Shown in pieces: positions 1 to 8,772 of a DNA stretch of 64,000 nucleotides. The position numbers were made by a program, and so were the translations under genes. Each line of letters begins with the position of its first letter. The first letter of the stretch is position 1. This DNA comes from Candidatus Gastranaerophilales bacterium. Lineage in GTDB: Bacteria > Cyanobacteriota > Vampirovibrionia > Gastranaerophilales > Gastranaerophilaceae. The stretch spans positions 1 to 64,000 of the forward strand of contig CALUTJ010000006.1 of NCBI GenBank assembly GCA_944323685.1. The letters run 5' to 3'. The notes beneath the pieces were generated by a model. That model ran no database searches, was not told where the DNA came from, and worked only from the letters and a program-made list of their open reading frames with translations.

Positions 1-24
1 AAAGCTCTCAAAAATGAGAGCTTT
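1..24. terminator. terminator-like hairpin (copy A)
   Basis: Perfect 9-bp stem AAAGCTCTC / GAGAGCTTT with a 6-nt loop, followed by a T-rich stretch. It probably ends a gene lying left of the window. A nearly identical hairpin recurs at 126-152. Confidence 0.6.
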
Positions 25-67
25 CTTATTGAGAATCTTTTTTGTGTCCTTGGTTCTCCCCTCTCGT

Positions 68-92
68 AAAACAAGACATTTAGTCTTGTTTT
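68..92. other. 10-bp perfect hairpin inside a structured intergenic block
   Basis: AAAACAAGAC / GTCTTGTTTT with loop ATTTA. It sits inside a CCTC...GAGG pairing (about 58-108) and between two look-alike terminators. No open frame explains the block at 25-125. It could be a short non-coding RNA or a small palindromic repeat. Confidence 0.45.
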
Positions 93-125
93 CCTCGGCA
101 GAGTGAGGCGTGGCACCACTTTAAA

Positions 126-152
126 GAAAGCTCTCAAAAATTGAGAGCTTTC
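126..152. terminator. terminator-like hairpin (copy B)
   Basis: Perfect 12-bp stem GAAAGCTCTCAA / TTGAGAGCTTTC with a 3-nt A loop, followed by TTATATAAA. Nearly the same sequence as the hairpin at 1-24. If 25-125 is transcribed rightward, this would be its terminator. Confidence 0.5.
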
Positions 153-250
153 TTATATAAATTTTTTCTTTAAAGAACCTGAAAACTGGAGTATTTTTCC
201 GGATTAAATTCTTGTATATAACAAGACATTTATTTTATCTGGTCTATTAA

Positions 251-278
251 TTGACTTTTTGTTAGAATTGCATTATAC
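251..278 (+). promoter_or_regulatory. sigma70-type promoter of trxA
   Basis: TTGACT (251-256), 16-bp spacer, TTATAC (273-278), about 30 nt before the trxA start. The best -35/-10 pair noticed in the window. Bases 153-250 upstream hold no gene that I can see. Confidence 0.55.
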
Positions 279-308
279 CTTAATAATATGGTTTAAGGAG
301 GAGATGTT

Positions 309-632
309 ATGTCAAACGCATTGGATATTAATGATACAACATTTGAATCAGAAGTCTTAAACTCTTCTGAATTAACTGTTGTAGACTTTTGGGCACCATG
401 GTGCGGCCCTTGCAGAAAATTAGGCCCTGTTCTCGATGAGGTCGCTCAGGACTACGAAGGCAAGCTTAAAATTGTAAAACTAAACACTGATGAGAACTTA
501 AAAACAGCTAAAGAATATTCTGTAAGCGGATTGCCAACACTATTGATTTTCAAAGACGGCAAAGCTGTTGAACGTCTTGTAGGGCTTGTTCCAAAATCAA
601 CTATCACATCTAATATCGAAAAACATTTATAA
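309..632 (+). CDS. trxA: thioredoxin
   Basis: Cytosolic dithiol-disulfide oxidoreductase that reduces protein disulfides and is itself recycled by thioredoxin reductase. The 107-aa protein has the canonical active site W-C-G-P-C at residues 31-35, preceded by the VVDFWAP strand, and the cis-proline segment SGLPTLLIF with Pro76. Length and motif spacing are typical of full-length TrxA. The start is fixed by a strong Shine-Dalgarno (AAGGAGGAG) just upstream and a consensus-like promoter. It is a single-gene unit. Its stop codon directly abuts the stop of the convergent gene at 633-1481, with no visible terminator between them. Confidence 0.97.
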   Translation: MSNALDINDTTFESEVLNSSELTVVDFWAPWCGPCRKLGPVLDEVAQDYEGKLKIVKLNTDENLKTAKEYSVSGLPTLLIFKDGKAVERLVGLVPKSTITSNIEKHL

Positions 633-1481
633 TTAAATTTTGTTTTTAAAAAATTCACCAATGAGATTGTAATGTTGTGCCAGTTCAATAACTTCTGCGT
701 TTTGCGGCATCATCATTGCAATCTTTTTTGTTTGAACGAGTCTTGTTTTGTAATTATTTGTTTGACTCAGTATATCATCTTCATTACAGCCTAAAAGCTG
801 CATTTTTGCACGCATATAATATGGTATTGGCGAATGGCTTCCTTCGGGCGGAAATGCTCCGAAGAAAATGTTTTCTATGCCGAATTCTTTAAACAATTGG
901 ATTGCCGCAAGTGCTGTTTTTTTGCCTGCATTAAAATATCTTTTCGGCTCACTGTTTGCGTAACCGCCGATAATTGTCACATAATCACGGTCTCTTTGTG
1001 TCGATTCAACAATACTTTTGACCGTCTGCGGCTCAAGAACACCGTTATAAAAAACAGGAAGCTTATTTTTGTCTATTACTTTAAACTTTATAAAAGCGAT
1101 ATAATCTTCTTTGTTAAGGTTATCAATTGCATTATCTGCATTAACGCACACTACCCTGTATTCTCTGCCGTGTTTAGTCAGGGCTAAAATAGCGTTTATA
1201 TCCTTTTTTATGTTTTTGTCGTAAACCTTTAACGTTGCGAGAATTGCTGTATTGTCATTAACAAGGTCTTTGGGTTTTAGTTGTTGAATAAAAGAAGTAA
1301 CTGGGGAATATGTGATTTTGTTGGCTTGAAGAATGTTTTTTATCGATTCTTTATCTACCCACATTTTCTGTAAGGAGAAATCACCTTTAAAGCTTATATC
1401 TTTATTTGTTTTGTTTGCAGAAGATGCTTTGTAATCAAAACTATGCATAAGCATGCCTGCGTTAAGTTTAGATATGTGCAT
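633..1481 (-). CDS. FKG-motif protein with GNAT-like C-terminal half
   Basis: 282-aa protein I do not recognise as a whole. Residues about 27-33 carry the ISFKG motif shared with several other hypothetical proteins in this window, after a polar N-terminus that does not look like a signal peptide. The C-terminal half has a pattern resembling an acetyltransferase fold: an A-G-K-K-T-A-L-A helix start, a following strand (IENIFFGAF) and P-Y-Y-M-R-A-K-M-Q-L-L-G where GNATs have Y-Y-x-x-x-G-F. The GNAT reading is weak because the acetyl-CoA loop is not canonical. RBS AAAGGAA precedes the ATG. Convergent with trxA and divergent from the RiPP-like locus. Confidence 0.7.
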   Translation of the reverse strand: MHISKLNAGMLMHSFDYKASSANKTNKDISFKGDFSLQKMWVDKESIKNILQANKITYSPVTSFIQQLKPKDLVNDNTAILATLKVYDKNIKKDINAILALTKHGREYRVVCVNADNAIDNLNKEDYIAFIKFKVIDKNKLPVFYNGVLEPQTVKSIVESTQRDRDYVTIIGGYANSEPKRYFNAGKKTALAAIQLFKEFGIENIFFGAFPPEGSHSPIPYYMRAKMQLLGCNEDDILSQTNNYKTRLVQTKKIAMMMPQNAEVIELAQHYNLIGEFFKNKI

Positions 1482-1645
1482 ATTTTTTCCTTTGTTTATA
1501 TAAGTTTAAAAATATTAAATTTTGCTACTATTTGCATAACAAAAAATTGTATTTTAACTGCTGTTGAATTATACTTGTCTCGGACTTGGTGAGAACCTAA
1601 AGTTGCGTATTTATAAAGATTAAAACCGAAAAAGAAAGGACAATT

Positions 1646-1855
1646 ATGCAAGTTCCCAGAATCAGATATCAATCTGTAAATCCTTTTATTAAAAATGCAT
1701 CTAAATATGCTGAAAAATTTGAATCAAAAGCACAAAAGGCTTTGCCAAAAGAATTTAATGCTAACACTGTTAAGACTGAAAACAAGCAAATGAGAAGACT
1801 TGATTTTGAATGCGGTGAAGGCAATAACTACGAATACTTTATACATCTTGCATAA
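1646..1855 (+). CDS. candidate RiPP precursor peptide
   Basis: 69-aa protein with no recognised domain, encoded directly in front of a radical SAM/SPASM gene. Its stop codon overlaps that gene's ATG (TAATG), so translation is probably coupled. The basic, Lys-rich first 50 residues could serve as a leader. The C-terminus is compositionally different, with E55-C56-G57-E58-G59-N60-N61-Y62-E63-Y64 followed by FIHLA. E58-x-x-x-Y62 has the same spacing as the Glu-Tyr pair cross-linked in PqqA, and there is only one Cys, which argues against a multi-thioether sactipeptide. RBS GAAAGGA precedes the ATG. The precursor role is inferred from position. It could instead be an unrelated small protein of the FKG type. 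Confidence 0.6.
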   Translation: MQVPRIRYQSVNPFIKNASKYAEKFESKAQKALPKEFNANTVKTENKQMRRLDFECGEGNNYEYFIHLA

Positions 1856-3033
1856 TGCAAAACAGTTATATAAAAACCTGCTTTGATTTTGTTTTTCTTA
1901 AAAAGAAAGATATTGCCGCAACAGGTTTTGAAGCAAAATTCAAACAATTTATTCCGGAAGGCTACGAGTTTAGCCTTCCTTATCAACTTTTTTTTAAAGT
2001 TACATCTGCGTGTAACCTTCGTTGTAAACACTGTTTTTATAACGGTGACGAAAATGCATATTCTCCGGCCGGTGACCTGAACCCTCAAGAACTGGTTGAC
2101 CTTGCACGGTATTTTGTTGATGAAATCAACATCACAAATGTCACAATAACAGGCGGAGAACCTTTTTTGCAAAAAGGAATTTATGATATCTTAGCGGTTT
2201 TTGCACAAAACAACCTTTATATAAACATCATAACCAATGCAACTCTCATAGATTCTATAGCTGCAAAAAAGTTGGCGGAGCTGCTTAACCCTAAAATCTC
2301 TGTTTTTAGCGTGAGTCTTGACGGTGTGACAAAAGAAACACACGAAAAAATACGAGGTAAAAACTCTTATGACAGAGCTGTGAACGGAATAAAAGAACTT
2401 ATAGCGGCAGGGTTTAGCGTTATACTGAATTATACTGTTACGACAGAAAACGTGTCAGAACTGCCATTGCTTTATGATTTTTGTAAAAATTCCGGCATAA
2501 ATAAATTAGGTTTAAACCGGCTCGAAGCTGATAAAAACTCGCCTTTGATTCCTGACTTAAATGACGTTTTTAAATACACAGCAATGTTAATAGAAAAAGC
2601 ACGCAAAGACACGGCATTTACGCTCCAAAACACCGGTCTTAAAACAATAGATTTTCTTAAAAATGATGAGGGGGCGAAACTTTTAAAAAACTTACATATA
2701 GATGAGCTTCCGGCCGGGGCTTCTCTCAGATGTCATTGCGGCCAAAGGGTTGAAATTTGTGCGGATGGCAAAGTATATCTCTGTTCTGCGGCAGAAACAG
2801 ATGCATTGTGTCTTGGCTCGCTTAAAAATGAAGATTTTGAAACTCTCTGGGGTAAAAGAAAAAATAACCCTCTTTTTAAAGAAAGAGAACTTAAAAATTC
2901 AGTTTGCAAGAACTGTAAATATGTGCCTTTATGCAAAGCAGGCTGTATGGCCAAGGCCTACAAAAAATATGGCTCAATAGATTGCTCCGGCGATGACTGC
3001 TTAATATCAGGATACGGGGGCTGCAATGGATAA
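1855..3033 (+). CDS. radical SAM/SPASM peptide maturase
   Basis: 392-aa enzyme. The radical SAM [4Fe-4S] triad C-N-L-R-C-K-H-C is at Cys53, Cys57 and Cys60, followed by the TITGGEP motif near residue 100. The C-terminus (about residues 285-390) is a SPASM domain with many Cys (CGQRVEIC, KVYLC, SVCKNCKYVPLCKAGC, CSGDDC), expected to bind auxiliary Fe-S clusters. Such enzymes modify ribosomally made peptides (PqqE, mycofactocin, sactipeptide and ranthipeptide maturases). The start overlaps the stop of the 69-aa gene, and the end overlaps the PqqD-like gene by 8 nt. The domain call is firm; the substrate is inferred. Confidence 0.9.
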   Translation: MQNSYIKTCFDFVFLKKKDIAATGFEAKFKQFIPEGYEFSLPYQLFFKVTSACNLRCKHCFYNGDENAYSPAGDLNPQELVDLARYFVDEINITNVTITGGEPFLQKGIYDILAVFAQNNLYINIITNATLIDSIAAKKLAELLNPKISVFSVSLDGVTKETHEKIRGKNSYDRAVNGIKELIAAGFSVILNYTVTTENVSELPLLYDFCKNSGINKLGLNRLEADKNSPLIPDLNDVFKYTAMLIEKARKDTAFTLQNTGLKTIDFLKNDEGAKLLKNLHIDELPAGASLRCHCGQRVEICADGKVYLCSAAETDALCLGSLKNEDFETLWGKRKNNPLFKERELKNSVCKNCKYVPLCKAGCMAKAYKKYGSIDCSGDDCLISGYGGCNG

Positions 3034-3310
3034 AAACACCGTCTTGATTTTTTCTGATACTGTTTTAAAACGTTATGAAGAGCCATTGAACACGATATTT
3101 TTATATAATGTCGAAAATGACACTATCTGGGCAGGCAACAGTGAATCATTTGCAGTCCTTGCGCTTGTTGACGGACAACATTCCATTGAACAAATATCTT
3201 TTGAGTTGCACAAAAACTATCCTGAAACAGATTTTGAAACAGTGTACAACAGCGTATATGAGATTTGTAATTCTCTTTATATCAAAGGTATCGTCAAACT
3301 AAAACGTTAA
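3026..3310 (+). CDS. PqqD-like protein (RiPP recognition element)
   Basis: 94-aa protein with PqqD-family layout: an N-terminal beta segment, a central N-S-E-S-F-A-V-L-A-L-V-D-G segment matching the 'lN..a..iw.llDG' pattern of PqqD, then I-E-Q-I-S-F-E-L-H and a helical C-terminus. PqqD-like domains bind leader peptides and hand them to the partner radical SAM enzyme. Overlap of 8 nt with the upstream SPASM gene points to a single operon. Only 7 nt separate it from the convergent 949-aa gene. No transporter or protease gene follows, so export would have to be encoded elsewhere. Confidence 0.75.
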   Translation: MDKNTVLIFSDTVLKRYEEPLNTIFLYNVENDTIWAGNSESFAVLALVDGQHSIEQISFELHKNYPETDFETVYNSVYEICNSLYIKGIVKLKR

Positions 3311-3317
3311 TACGGTT

Positions 3318-6167
3318 TTATTTTTTTATTGCCTGTTCTTTGTTTGGAACCTGTGTCTGTGCAATAGTCTGTATTTGCGTTTGAGCTTGAGGTGTACGCT
3401 GTGACAGAACTTTTTTGCCGGTTAATCTGGACATAAACCTGAAGAAATCACCAAGCAGACCTTTTCTTGTTACGTTGTTATACTCATTTTCAAGTATTTC
3501 GTCTCTGGTTTGAGGCGTTACAGACATACCTATAGCTTTTCTGTTTACATATTCACCTACGAGAGTCGATGCTGTGTTAACGGCCTGAGCACCGAACAAG
3601 CTTGAGTTATAAAGGTTTCTGAAGGTGTTGTTAAACAGTGATATAAACATTACATTGTAGAACTGTCTTGAAGTTTCCTGAACTGCTCTTTCTTTAGCTT
3701 TTAATACAGCACCTTTCTTGTTTTCACCGTTTGATTTTTGCATAACCATGTTGTGGTTGTCAGTCATCAAGAACCATGCCGTAGCCGCAGTAGAAGTGTT
3801 TTTGGCAAGAGCCGAAAGATCCGAGTTGGAAAGGCTCGACATTGTTGCGGTGTTAAAGCCTTTGTTAAACTGCAGGTTCATATATTTTGCAAAATCTTCT
3901 TTGTTGTAATCAATTTTTGCAATACCCTGATGCGGTCCAAACATCGGCGGCAGTTTTATTATAGGATCTTTAGTCATTCTCTTAACAGCCTGGGCAACCA
4001 TTTCGGTTTCTTTAGGCCATTGCGGAAGTTTTACGTCCGGTTTTATTAATTTTGAAATCGGTTTTGCAATATGTTTGTATGGAAGTGTAATTGTGCCCCA
4101 TATAAACTTGAAGGGTTCTGCAATAAAGTCGGCAAATTCTTTCACAATTGGTATGCGTTTTCTGCCTAACGAAAGCATATCCGCATTAACTGAATTTTCT
4201 ACAGTATCAGCAAATCTTTGTGCTTCCTGAGGATTAATTTTTCTTAGTGCACTTATTGCTTTTTCAAAGAGTTTTAGATTTTCTGCGCCGGAATCTACTT
4301 TGAATCTGTTTTCAAAAGTAAACGCATAATCTTTTGCAATATCGTTGATAAGTTTTTTGGCTTTAGTGTAGTTTTTGCCGATAATATTGCCGTTATTATC
4401 AAGAATAAGTGATTTTATTTGATTTGCTTGTTCTTCAAGATTATTAGCCTTCATTGTTTCGAAGAGTTCATTGAGGTTGTCAGCTATAACCTTTTTATCT
4501 CTGGAAGAAATAAAAGCAGCTGCATCGTTGTAAACACCGATGTTTCTGAAGGAGTTATTCTGTTTTAAGTTTGAAATGTGTTCAAAACTTTTTGCGTAAT
4601 CTTCCAATCCTGCGTCTTTTAGTACAGTAGAAAATTCTTTGGAAATGGAATTAACTTTATTAGTTTTTTGCTGGTTTTGAATAACCCTTTCAAAATAGCT
4701 GCCTACAACTTCATCGTATTCTTTCAGCTTGTTTATAACTTTATTGTAATCGTGTTTAGAAATCTTATAATCAACTGTGGTCAAAGAGTTAAAGGCTTTG
4801 TCGTATTTGCTTGAAAGAACTTTGAAGTAATCATTTATTTTGATATTTTTAGCAACTTTCAAACCTTTTGCGGATTTAAGCGCAAATCCCAAAGCAATTG
4901 TGCCGACAAACCATTTAGCCAGTGAAGAGAAGGTAAGCAGTGGTTTTGACTCGTTAACCGCTTTTAATTTTTCATCAATAGATTTACCTGACATGTTAAC
5001 ACTGCTCATCTGTGCTAAAGGCATATCTGCCATTGCAAAGCTGCGAAATACTTTAGAACCTTTAAAGGTCGGGATATAAGCTGCTGTTTTATCATCGGTC
5101 TTATTGTCTGCCGGCGGCTGATAATCTGCTGGGAGAAGGCCTTCTTTTTTGTTCATTTCAATGGCTTCTTCCTTGCTTATCATGTGTATTTTTTTACCGT
5201 TTGATAATCTTGAGAACGCTTCGGTAATAAGTACGCTCAACGCCGTTACACCGACAAAAGTAGCCTTGCTCTTGTTAATCCATTTAGAAAGAGCTCCAAG
5301 GGTAATCAACTGTAAGTACGCGTTTGAAAGAACACGTTTGGTTTCCTGATTAAAACGGAGTTTTCTTTCTTTATCAGCCTTTTGCGGATCATCATCACAT
5401 AATCTGGAAAGGTTGTAGGCATCATTAGCAAGGAAATATGCAGGGATAAAGCCTGTGACAATTCTTGTTAAGGCTCTTTCATGCACTGCGTTGTAATTGC
5501 CTGATTTAGGGTCGAACATTTTTAAAGCGTTCGACATCAAACCGGCAGAACGAACTTTGTCGGAATCGTGTTTGTATTTTTGAGCAGATTCCATATAACC
5601 GATAAAAGAATTGACAATATCAGCGTTATCAAGCGAGTTTAACTTTTTCTTTAAAAAGTTCCGGTTAGCACTGTCAACTGTTTGTTGCGCTGTTTTTGCG
5701 GCATTTTTACCGGAAAAAGAAGTTTTTAACGATTTAAAAATACGAAAAGGAATTTCCGTAATCGGGGCGGCCATTGCATCAAGCAATTGTTTAGTCCAGT
5801 TTTTCTCTTTTATAACAACTGTACTGTCGTTTTGAGCTTTAACAATGTGTTGTGCAATTTCTCTCCATTCGCTTGTGTTTGCTTCAAGCTCAACAGGCGC
5901 CTTGCCGATATATTTTTCAAGCATCTTTAAACTGTCAACAAGGTTATATTTGTGCTCGTTGTACAAAGCAAAAGATTTTTTTAGCTTATCAGCCGATATC
6001 CCTTTAAAAGAAACGCCTTTAAAGGAAGAATTAGCTGACTCTCTCATTAAAGGCGTTTGTTTATTATAATAATTATTCTTAGAAAGTTTATCTTTTGCCA
6101 CAAAAGATTTTGGCTTGTGGCTAAGGTGATCTCGTTTTATAATGTTCGGTTTTTGATTTACTATCAT
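3318..6167 (-). CDS. very large FKG-motif protein, lineage-specific hypothetical
   Basis: 949-aa protein from the start chosen here, the ATG preceded by AGGGCAGG; an upstream in-frame ATG at 6218 would add 17 residues. Around residue 50 it has a doubled motif, SSFKGVSFKGI. It lacks a signal peptide but has several hydrophobic stretches: near IVTGFIPAYFLAN, ATFVGVTALSVLI, KWFVGTIALGFAL, and a C-terminal ATAAWFLM. Between them are long Lys/Asn-rich, probably helical segments. The C-terminus is Gln/Thr-rich (QTQIQTIAQTQ). No catalytic motif is visible. It may be a membrane-associated or secreted protein; I cannot assign a function. Confidence 0.75.
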   Translation of the reverse strand: MIVNQKPNIIKRDHLSHKPKSFVAKDKLSKNNYYNKQTPLMRESANSSFKGVSFKGISADKLKKSFALYNEHKYNLVDSLKMLEKYIGKAPVELEANTSEWREIAQHIVKAQNDSTVVIKEKNWTKQLLDAMAAPITEIPFRIFKSLKTSFSGKNAAKTAQQTVDSANRNFLKKKLNSLDNADIVNSFIGYMESAQKYKHDSDKVRSAGLMSNALKMFDPKSGNYNAVHERALTRIVTGFIPAYFLANDAYNLSRLCDDDPQKADKERKLRFNQETKRVLSNAYLQLITLGALSKWINKSKATFVGVTALSVLITEAFSRLSNGKKIHMISKEEAIEMNKKEGLLPADYQPPADNKTDDKTAAYIPTFKGSKVFRSFAMADMPLAQMSSVNMSGKSIDEKLKAVNESKPLLTFSSLAKWFVGTIALGFALKSAKGLKVAKNIKINDYFKVLSSKYDKAFNSLTTVDYKISKHDYNKVINKLKEYDEVVGSYFERVIQNQQKTNKVNSISKEFSTVLKDAGLEDYAKSFEHISNLKQNNSFRNIGVYNDAAAFISSRDKKVIADNLNELFETMKANNLEEQANQIKSLILDNNGNIIGKNYTKAKKLINDIAKDYAFTFENRFKVDSGAENLKLFEKAISALRKINPQEAQRFADTVENSVNADMLSLGRKRIPIVKEFADFIAEPFKFIWGTITLPYKHIAKPISKLIKPDVKLPQWPKETEMVAQAVKRMTKDPIIKLPPMFGPHQGIAKIDYNKEDFAKYMNLQFNKGFNTATMSSLSNSDLSALAKNTSTAATAWFLMTDNHNMVMQKSNGENKKGAVLKAKERAVQETSRQFYNVMFISLFNNTFRNLYNSSLFGAQAVNTASTLVGEYVNRKAIGMSVTPQTRDEILENEYNNVTRKGLLGDFFRFMSRLTGKKVLSQRTPQAQTQIQTIAQTQVPNKEQAIKK

Positions 6168-6218
6168 TTTTCCTGCCCTTATGTACTTTCGCATAAGAAT
6201 GAAGGTTTTGCAATCCAT

Positions 6219-6636
6219 TATAAAAAATTTTTAACTTATTTTAATAATGTCGTCGAAACCCGACAACAGCTTTAAGTTTGTGCAGAATTTTTTTTGCTAT
6301 ATTAACTTCACAATGCAACATATTGTAACAAAAATTGCCGTTTAAAAACGAATAAAAGGCTGTTGGGATAATTTATATCTAATCTAGTATCACTGTTGCC
6401 GCCTCAAGCCTTCGAGCCGTCACTGCTCACCTTTGCCTTCTTTTTCGGCTGAACTGTGGTAAAGCCTGAAAAATGGCTTCACTATGTGAACAATGTGACA
6501 CTCCAAAAATTCGTTCACGTCGCTTTGCTCCTTATCACAAATTATTCTCGGAGAATATAAATATTATCAACAAAAAATTTTTTGTAATGGCAAAAAATTT
6601 TTATTTTATGTTTTATTCCTGCAAAAGGATTTTTAT
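6219..6636. other. intergenic region holding repeat copy 1
   Basis: 418 nt between divergent genes. It contains one copy of the 177-nt interspersed repeat (6377-6553) flanked by AT-rich DNA with probable promoters for both neighbours. No coding sequence is supported. Confidence 0.6.
6377..6553 (+). repeat. 177-nt interspersed repeat, copy 1 (most diverged)
   Basis: Starts ATCTAATCTAG and ends TTCTCGGAG. Same length as copies at 36703-36879 and 45897-46073, with 11 mismatches to the former by hand count. Some changes disrupt its hairpin arms (GTAAAGCC against GGCTTCAC, and the AAAAATTCGT/ACGAATTTTT stem), so this copy looks older or decaying. Confidence 0.9.
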
Positions 6637-7044
6637 ATGAATATTTCCGGTATCAATTACAACAATAATCAACAGGTTAATTTTAAGGCCTCAATTTCTC
6701 CACAGGTTAGGTACCAGCTGGATAAACAGCTTGAAAATTACAAAGGTCTAAACCGTGAGAAAATTGCAAAAGCATTGGAAGAGCAAATAAAAAAGGTCAG
6801 CGGCTGGGGGACAAATGATTCCGAGATAGTTTTTGCCAGAGATTATCGCGGACAATACCGTCTGGGGCTTCAATACACAGTTTCAGCAGACAAACAATAT
6901 GCTATTGCAATAAAAGGCCCTCAGGGGAAATCGGAACTCACACAATTTATGGCGCTGACACAAAGGCATATATCAAACGCAGAAGATACAATTAAATATT
7001 TTTACAATAAATTCGGCGGAGGCTTCTTTAACAGGTTTAAATAA
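6637..7044 (+). CDS. small FKG-type hypothetical protein
   Basis: 135-aa protein beginning M-N-I-S-G-I-N-Y, with the motif VNFKA at residues 14-18. The rest is a soluble mixed alpha/beta sequence with a central G-W-G-T-N-D-S-E segment, then strands and a C-terminal helix ending GGGFFNRFK. No known domain is recognised. AAAAGGA lies ahead of the ATG. It shares the N-terminal motif, but no wider similarity, with the genes at 633, 3318, 18895 and 48776. Confidence 0.75.
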   Translation: MNISGINYNNNQQVNFKASISPQVRYQLDKQLENYKGLNREKIAKALEEQIKKVSGWGTNDSEIVFARDYRGQYRLGLQYTVSADKQYAIAIKGPQGKSELTQFMALTQRHISNAEDTIKYFYNKFGGGFFNRFK

Positions 7045-7114
7045 TGTCCTGTTATTGTACTAAATGTACAAAAACTGCTTTTTCTGTGACATATGTCTGT
7101 ATTCATATGAGGTA

Positions 7115-8734
7115 TTAAACTGATTTCAGCTTATCTTTTGCATAATCAATGGCATCATATTCTTTGTAAAAAAGATTGTGTTCTCCGATTTGGGAAGTTA
7201 TTTTGTGATCTTGCAACTGTTTTAGGACATTTTCATTTTTTATAACGAGTATTATTTCAACCTCCTGCGACTGGAGTCTTAAAATGATATCTTCCAGAGC
7301 AAATATTGCAGAGATATCGAGCAAATCATCGGATTCATAGTTTAGTATAAGATATTTTGTACCGAGAATATCCTCAAACTTTGATACCAGTTGTGTTGCG
7401 GAGCCAAAAAAGAACTGCCCGCTTATGTGTACTACCCTGATTTTGTGTTTGTAATCATCTTCAAGCACCCGTTCAAGTTCCATAATTTCTTTGTCATAAA
7501 CAGACTTGTGTACAAGTTTTGCTTTGTCTGCAACCCTTTTTGCGTATAACAGAGCAGCCAGTGTAATACCTGCCCCGACAGCAAATATAAGGTTGTAAAA
7601 GACAGTTAAAAACAGTACAAGGAACAACACGTATAAATCATCTTTGGGTGCGTATTTTAATACTTTTAAAAGTTTTACGTCAATAATGTCATAACCAATT
7701 TTTATCAAAATCGCTGCAAGCACTGCCAGCGGAATTTGAGCAACAAAACCGGAAAATTTAAACAACAGTATAATCAACAAAATCGGGTTAACAACAGCAC
7801 AAAATTTTGTTGTTGCACCCGAGTTTATGGCTGCAACTGTCCTCATTGTCGCAGCAGAACCGCCCAATGAGCCGGTAATAGAACAAAATATGTTTCCGAT
7901 ACCCTGTGCCGCAAGCAGATGTTTGGGATTATGTCTTGTTTTTGTCAATGAATCCGTCACCAGACCGGTCAGCATGCTTTCGGCTGAAAATACTATCGCA
8001 ATTGTAAATGCATATGGCAAAAATTTGATAAGATGATTTATATCAAAATATGGAGCAACAACTGCGGGAAAGCCAACAGCAACATCGTTTATTCTGTCTA
8101 TATGCAAACCTGTTTTAACCGAAATCCATGTGCAAAAAATAAGCGCAACGATTTGTGACGGGAGTATTTTATTTATTGATTTAGGAGTTAAAAATACAAT
8201 AGCAAGCGTGATTATACCTATAAACAAAGCCTGATGATTGAGGGTGAGGATACTGTTATGCAGATTCAGCATAGTTGTAACCGTTGACGACATGGCTTTG
8301 TGTCCCATAAGAGGGTTTAGCTGTAATATTATAATTATTATGCCGACACCGTTCATAAACCCTGAGATTACGGGATAAGGCATATATTTGACCAGATTCG
8401 GCAGGTTTGTAAATGATGCAATAAGCTGTAGTAAAGCTGCACACAAAAGTATTGTTACTGCCGAACGGATATCATTGTTTATTGCCAGCATCATAGATGC
8501 CACCACAATTGCAACAGGGCCTGTTGTCCCCGATACAACCGGAGTTTTTGGGCCGAGCATGCCTGCGATAAAACATAAAATAACTGCACCCCAAATACCG
8601 GCAGCAGCGCCGAAACCCGTAGCGACCCCGAAGGCAAGCGCCTGAGGTAATGTAATAATTGCAGAATTTATTCCGCCAAAAACATCTCCAGAAAAGATTT
8701 TTAATTTTATCTTAAAATTTTCCGCAAAACTCAT
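7115..8734 (-). CDS. SulP-family anion transporter with STAS domain
   Basis: 539-aa inner-membrane transporter of the SulP/SLC26 family (sulfate, bicarbonate or another anion). The N-terminus has the family signature around GGINSAIITLPQALAFGVA, followed by about 10-12 hydrophobic segments up to residue ~400. A soluble STAS domain (about 430-530) includes IRVVHISGQFFFGSA and D-I-S-A-I where STAS domains carry the conserved Asp-x-Ser. Length is typical. Substrate cannot be read from sequence; bicarbonate uptake is possible given the cyanobacterial relationship. Single-gene unit, with a small membrane protein gene immediately upstream. Confidence 0.92.
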   Translation of the reverse strand: MSFAENFKIKLKIFSGDVFGGINSAIITLPQALAFGVATGFGAAAGIWGAVILCFIAGMLGPKTPVVSGTTGPVAIVVASMMLAINNDIRSAVTILLCAALLQLIASFTNLPNLVKYMPYPVISGFMNGVGIIIIILQLNPLMGHKAMSSTVTTMLNLHNSILTLNHQALFIGIITLAIVFLTPKSINKILPSQIVALIFCTWISVKTGLHIDRINDVAVGFPAVVAPYFDINHLIKFLPYAFTIAIVFSAESMLTGLVTDSLTKTRHNPKHLLAAQGIGNIFCSITGSLGGSAATMRTVAAINSGATTKFCAVVNPILLIILLFKFSGFVAQIPLAVLAAILIKIGYDIIDVKLLKVLKYAPKDDLYVLFLVLFLTVFYNLIFAVGAGITLAALLYAKRVADKAKLVHKSVYDKEIMELERVLEDDYKHKIRVVHISGQFFFGSATQLVSKFEDILGTKYLILNYESDDLLDISAIFALEDIILRLQSQEVEIILVIKNENVLKQLQDHKITSQIGEHNLFYKEYDAIDYAKDKLKSV

Positions 8735-8772
8735 ACGAGTTATTTTAACATGTCCTTATAAAATTCAGACAT

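Noticed and set aside
100-152. Possible T-box leader (GTGGCACCAC followed by a terminator)
   Set aside because: The GTGGCACCAC resembles a T-box core, but it does not overlap the terminator's 5' arm, there is no room for a full stem I specifier region, and the downstream gene is trxA.
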